This document shows positions 33,638-43,328 of a DNA stretch of 64,000 nucleotides, in pieces. Made by a program: the position numbers and the translations under genes. The notes under the pieces were generated by a model, which had not been told where the DNA came from, did not search any database, and saw only the letters and a program-made list of their open reading frames with translations. The first letter of the stretch is position 1. Each line of letters opens with the position of its first letter. Source of the DNA: Gambelia wislizenii (Eukaryota > Chordata > Lepidosauria > Squamata > Crotaphytidae); NCBI GenBank assembly GCA_030847615.1, contig JAUMIR010000001.1, positions 289,876,187-289,940,186 of the forward strand. The letters are read 5' to 3'.

Positions 33638-34639
33638 TAAAGGATAAGAATATATTGCAATATGACTATGGAAACAGAAAGAACTGTTGGAAACAGATGG
33701 ATAATTCCAGAACAGAGAATGTAAATTATCACAAACTATTATGCAAAAACACTGAAGCATTCAACAAATCCAATTAGGCATTCTTTCAATAATATTAGAG
33801 ATGACTCAATCCTACTTCACATCCCTCCCTTGTCTATACTGACCGCCTCTGCCTAGAGCACTTCCTATAGTGAAGAGCTGACTCCTTGGGAGGGCTGCAC
33901 ATGCCTTTGGGGGCACAAAGGGGAGCACCTGGTCTAGGCCAAACTGGACCAGTTCCCAATGTGTTGTTCTTGTTTTGCTTGCTTGCTTTTTTGGAAAAAA
34001 TTGTTGAGGATTACTATATGCCTTCAAAAGGATGCTGGCAAGTCTAGTCTGACAAACACCTTGATTGTCTACAATCTGTTGAGTGTCTTTTTATACTGTT
34101 CAATAAATTACAGGCAAAATGTTCATTCTGTCTGCCATGATTTTCTGACTTTCATAAGCTTGCATTGTTTTCCATTATGGGTCTCTATTCCCATTTTTTT
34201 AAAAGTATTTATTCATTTTGAACATTTCTTCGCTGTTCCTCTGTTGCTCAGAAAGCAGCTGCCTGCCATTTCCATCTCCTCCCATGAATGATCCTTGTCA
34301 CAACAGGCAGAAACAGGGTCCCTGTCACAATTCTCACTTGCACCAGAGATCGCCCATGTGAGAGGGGGTGGGAAGGGGAGCCAGTGGTTTCCCAGTTGAT
34401 AGGGAATGGACTCCCATCAATTGCAGCAGCTGCTTCCCAGCAAGTGGAGACTGGGGGACTTTCACAGTCCCTACATAGTGCCTAAACCAGGGGCTACAAA
34501 GGGACCATGAATATGTAACTGTCATGAGTCCGTAACACCAGGTTATGTATTCATAACTGCAAGACAGGATTCCAGCCACTGTTTCTTACTCTTCAGGTAA
34601 CAATGTAGTAAATTCCAGCTGATGCAACTGTAAGACAGG
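33638..34639. other. intron stretch, mostly unassigned
   Basis: No gene or clear repeat. Moderately GC-richer around 34340-34460. ORFs are unremarkable. Confidence 0.45.
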
Positions 34640-34811
34640 CAGGACCACATGAAACGGTTTATGCTACGTCAAATCTGTGGTCCATCTAGCTAAGTGACAA
34701 CTCCATGCTGACTAGCTGTGGCTCTTCAGGATTTCAGACAGCAGCCTTTCCCAACCAAGTTGGAGGTTAAACTTAGGCTCTTTTACATGCAAGGCATATG
34801 CTCTAATGCAA
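34640..34811 (-). mobile_element. probable tRNA-derived SINE, antisense
   Basis: Wording such as 'tggtccatctagctaa', 'cttcaggatttcagacag' and 'acatgcaaggcatatgctct' matches a common reptile SINE read backwards. The last part is its tRNA-like head. Strongly decayed. Confidence 0.45.
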
Positions 34812-34962
34812 TGCTTCTCAGGCTGCCTGATGTGGGGGACCAGCAATGTGTTTTTCCTAATGGTACCATATTTGTGCCCATTGGCTACAACTGTTTCTTT
34901 CTTAGAGACTTGCTGTGGACTTGGCAACTGGTGGCTTGTACACTAGATCTGGTCCTGAGCTC
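34812..34962. mobile_element. hAT-like MITE fragment
   Basis: 'gtgggggaccagcaatgtg', 'accatatttgtgcc' and 'cttgctgtggacttggcaac' match the block at 503-632. Ends are not defined. Confidence 0.45.
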
Positions 34963-35798
34963 ACTACTTTGAGTAGCACAGCTTTACTGCTGAACTGTAG
35001 CATTTTATTGTCAGATGCTGACAATGCCTTTACCTTTCCTGTGACCCTGAGATATTATACATAGATGTATGCCTGCTTGTAAATGCAGATCACAACCTAA
35101 AATACAGCTGATAGGCTCAGATTTTTTTCTTAGCCCCAAATCTTCAAGGCACAATCTTCACAATCAATAGTGGACAACTGTAGTTAAAACATTGAAAACC
35201 AGTGTTCAGTACCCAAGCTTCCAAGTGGCGTAGACTTGATTATGAAAGGGAAGCTTAATATTAAGTGGAATGAAAGAAGATTAAGTAAATTTGGAGTATA
35301 ACTAAAGAGTAGAGTGTGCTTGATTGTGCCAACATATCCAACACTGAAAAGAGATGTGCTATCATCAAAAAGTGCATCTGAAAACCAGGTCTTCCTGAAT
35401 ATAATCTGTAAAAGTGTTAACATAGCCTGTCCTCTAAAGATACTGAGAGAAAGTGCTATAGGTCAAGATGTAAAGGAGTAGCAATCCTCATGGCTTTTGA
35501 CTTACTTTACAAAATGAAAATGAAAATGATAGCTCCAGTTAGTGAGAAAAAGTGATTTGATCAAAACTGATAAAACTGAAGCTGAGAAAAAAATGGTTCT
35601 ATGAAATGACTCCCTGACTCATCTACCCTACATATGTTTTTATTTCCTCTTTCAGTACATTTACTTAGAGTAAGCTCATATGAACTCAATGGGTGTTACT
35701 TCTGATTAGACACAGACAGAATTGTAGAATTAATTTTCAATTCCTTCTCCTTCTACCCTATTCCACTGGAATGATTTTTACATTTTTGCTCCCTCTAA
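34963..35798. other. intron stretch, unassigned
   Basis: AT-rich, with no recognised element, gene or RNA. Confidence 0.45.
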
Positions 35799-36145
35799 GG
35801 ACTTTTTTGGATGGGGTTTTATAACGTGAGCAGTCTCGTCCCCGTTGCGAGGCTGCTGCTCAGAGCGTCCCTTTCGGATGACGCTCTCCCCTGCTGATCC
35901 TCTGCCGATACTGTTGCGTAACTGCGGGGACACTGCAGCATTATATTTGGCGGTTTTCTAATCACGATCAACTTTTGTGATTAGAAAACTGCCAAATATA
36001 ACGCTGCAGCATGCCCACGGCTACGCAACAGTATCGGCAGAGGATCAGCAGGGGAGAGGTCATCCGAAAGGGACGCTCTGCAGCGCAGCAGCCTCGCAAC
36101 GGGGACGAGGCTGCTCGCGTTATAAAACCTCATCTGAAAAAGCCC
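35799..36145. mobile_element. 347 bp near-perfect foldback element
   Basis: Two ~170 bp arms are inverted repeats: outer ends GGACTTTTTTGGATGGGG and CCTCATCTGAAAAAGCCC, inner 'tttggcggttttctaatcac' against 'gtgattagaaaactgccaaa', with a loop of about 10 bases near 35970. The arms are unusually CpG-rich (for example ctcgtccccgttgcgaggct). No ORF is needed for its mobility and no clear duplication flanks it (ctctaa / acagaa). Confidence 0.85.
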
Positions 36146-36419
36146 ACAGAAATCCTATGAATTGAAACAAGCCATTCTGATGTGAGCAAAATGGCTTTGC
36201 AATTTCCAGCCAGCCCTTGTAATAACAGTCATATGGTGTCTGATTCCACAAAGTCCCAAAATGTCAAATTTGGGTCAGTTTCCTGGACTAGGATAAACCT
36301 TAAAATTCCCATGTCTTTTTTTTCCCAGTCTGATAGATATTGTCAAGATAATCCACTGTTGACTACTTCTGCAGCTTTTGAAGACATAGCCATGTTAGTC
36401 TGGAATATCAGTAAACAAG

Positions 36420-36892
36420 GGGCCGGTTTACACAGCAGATTTATTGCGGCAACTTGCGGTTTAATTATTTTCCGCAGCTGTGCCAGTCAGGTTTTTTTTC
36501 TAATTATGTCGCTTTGAAGTTCAGACTTGAATAAGTGTGGGGGGTGTGGCTCTGTGTGGCTCTGTAAATCTGCCTGTAAATGGACTAACTCCATAAAGCA
36601 GAGGGAGAGTAATCTCTCTGCTAAAAGACTTTGCTGCCATGCCGTGGATCGCAAGTTTTTCCAGCTGATCTCTCTCTCTCTCTCTCTGTCTCTCTATCTC
36701 CCCCTCCCTCCCTCCCCCAAGCAGAGAGAGAGAGGCGGGGGGGAAATAGCAGTTCAGATTGCTACAGCCCTTTGTGAAATGGTTTCTCTCCCTCCCCCGT
36801 GCACAGGATAAAAGTGACGAACGAGCTTTTACATACTTTCAAAACAGCAGAGAGGATGAGAAGGAATGCTCCCTGAATGAAAGTTGTTGGGA

Positions 36893-36931
<39 letters not shown>

Positions 36932-37270
36932 AAACTGGCTTGCAAAATAGCAGACAGGATTTTTGCAAGTTTCTTCTCTAATGGCTACTGTCTTTGCCTC
37001 CTCCCTGCCCCTCTTTTAAGCCCACCCCTGCATCATCAACCAATCACAATGCAGCTGTGCTGTATCCCTTAGCGGAATGCTAGTTTACACTGCCAATAAA
37101 GCACTACATTGCAAATATTCCTGCAGAAATAGCGACATCCCCTGGCACGCTATATTTGGGTGTTTTACCTTCCCCCCTTCTGAATGAGGCGATGCTGTGC
37201 TGCGATCCGTGGGGACTATGAGCTATCTTAGCGGTATATTTAGGGGAATATTTGCCCGTGTAAACGACCC
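36420..37270 (-). mobile_element. 851 bp DNA transposon, copy 1
   Basis: Terminal repeats GGGCCGGTTTACAC and GTGTAAACGACCC, with 4-bp duplications CAAG at 36416-36419 and 37271-37274. It is the reverse complement of 45839-46691 (for example 'gctaagatagctcatag', 'ttgatgatgcaggggtggg', 'ttttgcaagccagtttgcaa'). The interior is noncoding, with (TC)n at about 36667-36690 and 33 T at 36897-36929. Inserted in the 3' end of the Penelope element. Confidence 0.85.
36897..36929. repeat. poly(T) run of 33
   Basis: Uninterrupted T tract inside DNA transposon copy 1. The corresponding site in copy 2 (about 46185) has only a short A run, so it expanded after insertion or differs in assembly. Confidence 0.9.
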
Positions 37271-37555
37271 CAAGGGGATCTTGTATCACCTTTGAGATTA
37301 ACTAAAAGAAGTTGTAGCATAAGCTTTCAATTTGGTCTACTTCCTCAGATGCATGGAGTGAACTGGTGCCTAGGAACAGACTTTATAAGCAGGCTGTTGA
37401 ATAGCCATAGAAATACAAAACTTGTAGGTGTGGTGATGAGGTGACAAGTTCAATTTAACAATGTTCACTGAGGGACAAAGGCAGGAGGAAATATGTTGCC
37501 TAAGGTTAGGTTGGGTGGATGACCATATGAATAGTGGAGGGAGTTTTGGAATTTA

Positions 37556-38176
37556 GGAGATTTTCACACGGGGCCAAAATGCCCCGTTACTGCCCCGCTA
37601 CCTCCTCTCCCGTTCCTGCCACGGAATAACGTAAATCTTTCACACACTCACCTTAATCCTGCAGCAGGAACGGGCTCCCCTTCCCCTTGCTGGCTGGCCG
37701 TAAATGCAGCCGTCGTAAGGCTGCTTTTACGACCAGCCGTCTGAAACGTTATCACGTTATCACATGATAACGCCGGACAGTAAATTTAAAAAATAAAATT
37801 CCCCCAAACATAAAATCAATTCACCAAGCACAAAAACACTCTTTAAATCACATAATCAAAACAGGGAGGGTAAAATAAAGGGTGCCACTTACCTGGATGT
37901 CCAGATCGTACCAGGAAGTGCTCGGAACGGACCTCCCCTCCGTGGCTGTCATTTTGGAACAGGAACAGGGCTCCTGTTCACACACCTGTGATTGCATTAT
38001 AGCAACAGAACGGGAGGTCTATTCACGATGAAAAATCATGATTACATTGTTCTGGAACAGTCACGGGAGTAGGATGGATGCAGGACAGAATGGGGTCAAC
38101 GTCGTCCGAAAGGGAAAACCTTTCCCGACCCTGTTCTGTTCCTGCCACGGGTTATATAGCCCGTGTGAAAATCTCC
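37556..38176. mobile_element. 621 bp Harbinger-like MITE
   Basis: Inverted ends GGAGATTTTCACACGGG and CCCGTGTGAAAATCTCC, flanked by TTA at 37553-37555 and 38177-38179, matching the 3-bp duplications of PIF/Harbinger elements. The interior is GC-rich at both sides with an AT-rich centre (37780-37880). No transposase ORF. Inserted in the Penelope 3' UTR. Confidence 0.85.
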
Positions 38177-38302
38177 TTAGTGTGATGCTGGTTGAGAACC
38201 ACAAAGGAGATGTGATGAACTGGCCAAGAGCGCCCTCGTGAGACTAGGGTGTTAACTAGTGTTATAATATGTTTCTCTTTCCAATCTTCCTTTGTAGTTT
38301 TT

Positions 38303-38327
38303 TTTTTTGTTGTTGTTGTTGTTGTTC
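38303..38327. repeat. (GTT)n microsatellite
   Basis: T run followed by six GTT units within the Penelope 3' part. It inflates a run of Asn in the antisense frame. Confidence 0.8.
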
Positions 38328-39215
38328 AAGTACAGATTTCCTGAGGTCAGAAATGGAAAGTCCAGGAAGACTGAAGTGTTCTGCCACTGGTTTTTGTGTA
38401 TTTCCATTCTTAATGTCTGATTTATGTCTGTTTGCCCAGTGTATAGTGCTGAAGGGCATTGTTGACAGAGGATGGCATATATCACATGAGAAGATGAACA
38501 AGTGGAAGTGCCTCTGACATTTTGGTTGACCTGATTAGGTCCTTTGATGACATTTCCTGAGTAGATAGGTGGGCAGAGTTGGCATCTGGGTTTGTGGCAA
38601 GATCTTGTATCCATCTCCCCATCTATGTTGTGTGTCCTCCTGGAAGTAAGTAACTGTTTGAGATTAGGAGGCTATCTGTAGGCAAGTACAGGCCTGCCAC
38701 CAAAAGCCTTTGAAAGGGCAGTGTTATTGTCCAAAATAGGTTGTAGTTCAGTGATAATACATCTGAGGGTCTCAACTGAGAGCTGTATGTAGCCACTAGT
38801 GAGGTTCTGTCATTTCCCGTCTTCAGTTTGTTCTGTAATAGATTAGTCATGGGTACAAGTCTTGCCTTGTCAACTTGTTGGGTTTTTTTTGTTTGTTTGT
38901 TTTTTTACTTCATATGGTGGGTACTGTAGTTTGAGGAATGCTTGTTGTAATTCCATGAGTTTGGTGTCCCTGGCTTGTGGGCCTGAGCAGATGTGATTGT
39001 ATCAGAGAGCTTGGCTATAAACTATGGATTTGATAGTATGTTCAGGGTGAAAACTGGAGACATGTGAGTACGATGTGATCAGTGGGTTTGCAATATAGTG
39101 TGGTGCTCAGGTGTCTGTCATGTAGCAGTGGTCCAGGAAGTGGGCTTGTTCTGTTTGATGGAGACTGATAGTGGGGTGGAAGCTGTTGAAATTCTGGTGG
39201 AATTTTTCGAGTGAG

Positions 39216-39930
39216 TGTGGGAAATGTAACATTCTTCTTGCACCCCTTCTTAGTAAGTTTAGGAAATTTCTTGCATGCTTAAGTTCCTACCCACCCCCCT
39301 TCTCATCTCAAGCTATCTTAGCCATTTGGAGCTATGGGGTGACCATTGAGTCATTCATCACATGGCCCCCTAATTTAAATGTTTTATGATTCTTTGTGGC
39401 ACTTCTTGGGTTTTTGCAGTTTCTCCACGAGGCTCTTCGCTTCCCTTTTCTCCCCTTCCTACTATGCATCTGACCTCCAAACATGAAGAAAAGAGATGAG
39501 CTCTCACTTACCTACAACCACCTCTTTTTCTGAGGAAATATGGATGTTACTGCTGTAATACTTAGAAACTTCTGATTTGATTATCCTAACCTGAACATCC
39601 CAAGATTGGGTAAACTTACTACCCTGAACTGTAATCCTCTTAGTTAAGGACCTAGATTTGTTTTGACTATGTAGATTAAGATTGTGATACCTTCAGTAAA
39701 CTTTTGATATGTATTTTTAAGCAAACATCTTTATTGTCCTTAATTTTGTCTGCTTGATTTTAATGCTGGGTGAGTCAGAAAACATACAAATGAAAATTGA
39801 GCTTGGTCAGTCTTCCCTAGGCTAACTGTGCTTACTTTAAAAGAAACTTTTCTTAAGAAGATATTCCTAAAGGGCTTGCTCCCTGGAATCTTTAATAAAT
39901 TTTTAATTTTTATACTCATACACCCCAACA
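39216..39930 (+). mobile_element. solo LTR inserted in Penelope RT
   Basis: 715 bp beginning TGTGGGAAATG and ending CACCCCAACA, with 5-bp duplications GTGAG at 39211-39215 and 39931-39935. AATAAA lies about 30 bp before the right end, so plus orientation is favoured. It splits the Penelope frame just 3' of its YIDD box. Confidence 0.85.
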
Positions 39931-40429
39931 GTGAGTCCTCTCAATGAGTCCAAATTATGAAGATATCATCAATGTATCTCAGGTAGAGTAGAGGTTTCTA
40001 GGGGCAGGAGTTAAGGAAGTGTTGCTCTAGGTCAGCCATGAAGATGTTGGCATATTGTGGTGCTGTGTGTGTGCTCACAGCAATATCACTATGTTGAAGG
40101 TATGTGTTATGACTGAAAGTAAAGTAGTTGTGTGTGAGAACAAATTCTAAGTCTGCTATGGTCCCATAAGTGGCTAAGTCTGCTATGGTCCCATCTGGAA
40201 TGATGTTCCTGACTACTTGTAGTCCATCTTTGTGGGGGATGTTGGTATGCAGGGATTCTGCATCCATGGTGGCTAAGATGGTGTTCCCTGGAAGATTGTG
40301 GGTGGACTGTAATCTCTTCAGGAATTTGGTAGTGACCTTCACATAGCTGGGAGTGCTAATGGCTAAACTGAGGCTATCATACTTCAACCACATCATGAGA
40401 AGGAGTGACTAACTAAAAAAGAGAATAAT

Positions 40430-40620
40430 GCTTTGAGAGGTAGAAGGCAGTAGGAAGAGAAGAAGACAGCATACCAGATGCATAGACTCAATCAAGGAGG
40501 CCATGGCCTTGAGTCTGCAAGACCTGAGCAGAGCTGTTGAGGCTAGGGTGTCTTGGAGGTGTTTTTTTTCATAGGGTCGCCATGAGTAGGGGCTGACTTA
40601 GAAGCAATTAACAACGGCAA
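40430..40620 (+). mobile_element. Bov-B (RTE) LINE 3' end
   Basis: Plus-strand translation RRRQHTRCIDSIKEAMALSL then QDLSRAVEARVSWR is the C-terminal end of Bov-B/RTE ORF2. The 3' tail reads 'catagggtcgccatgagtag' and 'gaagcaattaacaacggcaa'. The tail is the same as that of the Sauria SINEs at 6105, 32128 and 45396. It is extremely 5' truncated (about 190 bp), starting next to the 5' border of the Penelope element. Confidence 0.8.
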
Positions 40621-41534
40621 CCCAAACAAGAAGCATGGTTACACGTTTACAAAATTCTAAACTGCACAGGGAGCCTCTATAGATACAACACTCTCTCTCC
40701 GATGCAGAAGTTAACTCTCATCACAACATCAGAGGTGGGGCTAAACACTAGATGGCCCTGCAGCATCCTGTACAGCTGGGTTAACACTTGCATTTAGGGC
40801 TAGCATGTAAACAAAGTCACTAGTGCAACTTTAAGAGGGCCAGTTGCTACACAGATGGTGCCCTATGACAAAAACACTAAACAATTGTATGCTGTTAACA
40901 ATACCCAGTGATTCAGTGCTCATGTAAACAGGTTCACAAATAGATTCAAGAGAAAGTCAGTGACTCAGTAAGCCACCAACAAATTAACAACCTATGTAAT
41001 AATCCCAGTGTGTGATCCTGTGAACAAATCATGGCTCAGGACAGAAAATCTGCCAGGTATAAAATTAATCTTAGCTTCTGACTCATGACTAAATAAGTAT
41101 GCAGGGACAGACTGTTCGTTTTCTCCCCCACTCCTCTGAATGCATTTCTGCTTAACAGCAAAAGAATTATTATGAAGGATGGCAGGCAATAAGAGCTTCC
41201 AAGAATTACCACTGTCAAGAAGAAAGCCTTTGCACTGGCATCTGTAAAGTAAAATGAAAAATGCCATGAAAAGAGCTTTGAAACACAAAAGAGGGAGAAA
41301 AAAATCAGTGACTACTATGATGGGAATAAACCAGATATTTTGAAAGAGCATATGAAAAACAAAAGATTTTAAAAAAGATGAATTCCACCCTTTTTCAAGG
41401 CCATTTTTGATGAAAGAACAAGAGTACTAATACCTCAAAAGGCCAAATCACATGGTCATTTCTACAGCAATAATGTAGCATTGCAAATGTATAGGTCTCC
41501 CATCAGGAATATGTCTCACAGTGGATACTGAATG
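40621..41534. other. intron stretch, unassigned
   Basis: No gene or clear repeat. One 119-codon minus ORF (41351-40992) has no recognisable similarity and is treated as chance. Confidence 0.45.
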
Positions 41535-42165
41535 CAAGGTTACTGCAGAAATTGTCAGGAGTTAGAGACTGAACTCCATTATAAAATGGCCGAACAACTG
41601 CAGAACCATGCTGAGTCATAATGGCTGACTGCATGAACTACCAAGTCATGCCTAGTCAGGCCACTAGAGGGCAATGTCCTGTAGATGTATACTGTATATG
41701 GGAGAGCTCAGAACAGAGCTCACTTCCTCCTCTCTTCTCTTCCTGTGAATGCTGAGGCTTGGTGAAGCAGTTTCTCGTTCAATTGTAAATATTTGTATAT
41801 ATTGCAACTGTTTGACTTTGAAGATAAACGTGCCTCCTGCTTATTTGGATGTCAAACACTCTGTGTGTGAGTATTATTGGGAACGGGTTGCTGCTGAGTC
41901 TGCTGAGATAGTTTTTTGGCTTCTGCTGGGGACTGAGTGTCCTATCATCCCCTGACAGAAATAACACAGTTTGACACCACTTTAACTATCATGGCTCAAT
42001 GCTACGGAATCCTGGGATCTGTAGTTTGTTTTGGCACCAGAGCTCTCTGACAGAGAAGGCAAAATATCTTGCAAAACTACAAATCTCAGAATTCCATAGC
42101 ATTGAGCTATGGCAGTTAAAATAGTATCAAATTGCATTATTTCTGAAGTGTGGCAGCAGCCCTAG
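41535..42165. mobile_element. palindromic MITE split by a solo LTR
   Basis: The left arm 'tactgcagaaat' + 'aacacagtttgacacc' and the right arm 'atcaaattgcattatttctg' are inverted once the LTR at 41553-41957 is removed. The arms carry 'ggctcaatgctacggaatcc' and 'attccatagcattgagct'. Same family as 30327 and 45135. Confidence 0.7.
41553..41957 (+). mobile_element. solo LTR inserted in a MITE
   Basis: 405 bp from TGTCAGGAGTTAGAG to ATCCCCTGACA (inverted TGTCAGG/CCTGACA ends) with perfect 5-bp duplications GAAAT at 41548-41552 and 41958-41962. It contains 'gccactagagggcaatg' and a GATAAAC near 41823. No internal retroviral region. Confidence 0.88.
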
Positions 42166-42599
42166 ATGTATTTCTCATTAATTACACATATGTCCCATTC
42201 TTTCTCCTGCTTGCTTGGAGAGTCCCATCCAGCCTCCACTACAGACTGTAGGGCCTGCTTTACATCTCCAGCAGTAGAAATTTATGCCATCATATCCTTT
42301 CAAAGCATTTGTTATCAAACTTAGGCCTTCCAGGTGTTTTGTCCTTCAGCTTCCAAGATTCTTGACTATTGTCCACATTGGCTGTGGCTTCCAAGAGTTG
42401 AGGTCCAAAATATTTGCAGGACCAAAGTTTGAGAAACACTGCTTTCAGACCACCTCTTCAAAAGAGGTAGATAGTCATGCTTTGTCTATGACATTTTCAG
42501 CTATAAGGCTCTGACAAAAGAGCATGAACTCCAGTGGCCTCCAACAGTTTTAAAGGGCCCACTCTTAAGATGATGGCCTTCATTCAAGACTCATCTGAT

Positions 42600-43328
42600 G
42601 GTTCTAATACCTGACAGCCAGGGCAATGTCTGGATTTCTGTAATGTACTCTAGATGGGGCTACCCCTGTGCTTGACTCGGAAACTTCAACAAGTTCAGAA
42701 CATGGCAGCCATGTTGATTTCTGGTGTTTCCAGAAGAGAGCATATAACACCTGTGCTAAAAGCTCTCCGCTAGCTGCCTATTAGTTTCCGGGCACAGTAC
42801 AACGTGTTGGTTATGACCTTTAAAGCCCTGCATGGCTTGGGTCCAACTTATCTCTGGGACCGCCTCCTTCCATACGACCCTCCCCGCGCACTTCGGTCCT
42901 CTGGGAGGAATCTGTTACAGCCTATGAAAACAAGGCTGTCGGTGACCTCCCAGAGGGCCTTCTCTGCTGCTGCTCCCAGATTATGGAATGGCCTGCCGGA
43001 CGAGATCTGTCTTATTACCACCTTAGACAGCTTTAAAAAAGCTGTCAAGACGGATCTTTTCCAGCAGGCCTTTCCTGAATAACTATTCCGGCCCAAGACT
43101 CAACTGTCCTTTCTGAGCTGCAATTGGGTTTTTTTTTAATTGTGTTTTAATTTTTTTTCTAATTTATATATTTTTAATTATTGTATGTTTTTAATCCTTT
43201 ATAATTTAATATTATTTTAAAGGGTGGGTGGGCTAGGGTATCGTGATTATGGAGTTTTTATATTGTAAGCCACCCCGACTGCATTGCAGAGGGGCGGGAT
43301 AGAAATAAAAAATTATTATTATTATATT
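42600..43328 (+). pseudogene. L2 LINE reverse-transcriptase C-terminal fragment
   Basis: Plus-strand translation REHITPVLKAL, then an open stretch (42804-43082) with VMTFKALHGLGPTYLWDRLL, SQRAFSAAAPRLWNGLPDEI and DSFKKAVKTDLFQQAF. This is the characteristic end of the L2-type LINE ORF. The 3' UTR ends 'gcggga tagaaataaa' followed by (ATT)n at about 43308-43328. A stop within ALR*LP and frameshifts upstream show it is dead. Confidence 0.88.

Larger units (their letters stand above)
36378..40405 (-). mobile_element. Penelope-like element with three later insertions
   Basis: Minus-strand Penelope retroelement, 5' truncated near 40405. Reverse-transcriptase segment: NTILATMDAESLHTNIPHKD and APQYANIFMADLEQ (39998-40396), then the catalytic YIDD box at 39965-39976. 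After a long linker comes the GIY-YIG endonuclease part with CSSSHVIYAILCQQCPSALYT (about 38425-38495). The 3' end has 'gatgcatctgaggaagtaga' and 'gcttatgctacaacttc' (reverse of 37300-37360), and finishes at 36378-36419. Three elements interrupt it: a DNA transposon at 36420-37270, a Harbinger-like MITE at 37556-38176 and a solo LTR at 39216-39930. Frameshifts and stops (for example TGA/TAG before LYLRYIDD) make it inactive. Confidence 0.88.

Noticed and set aside
36759..36968. ORFs with long Phe or Lys runs
   Set aside because: Direct result of the 33-T tract within the DNA transposon.
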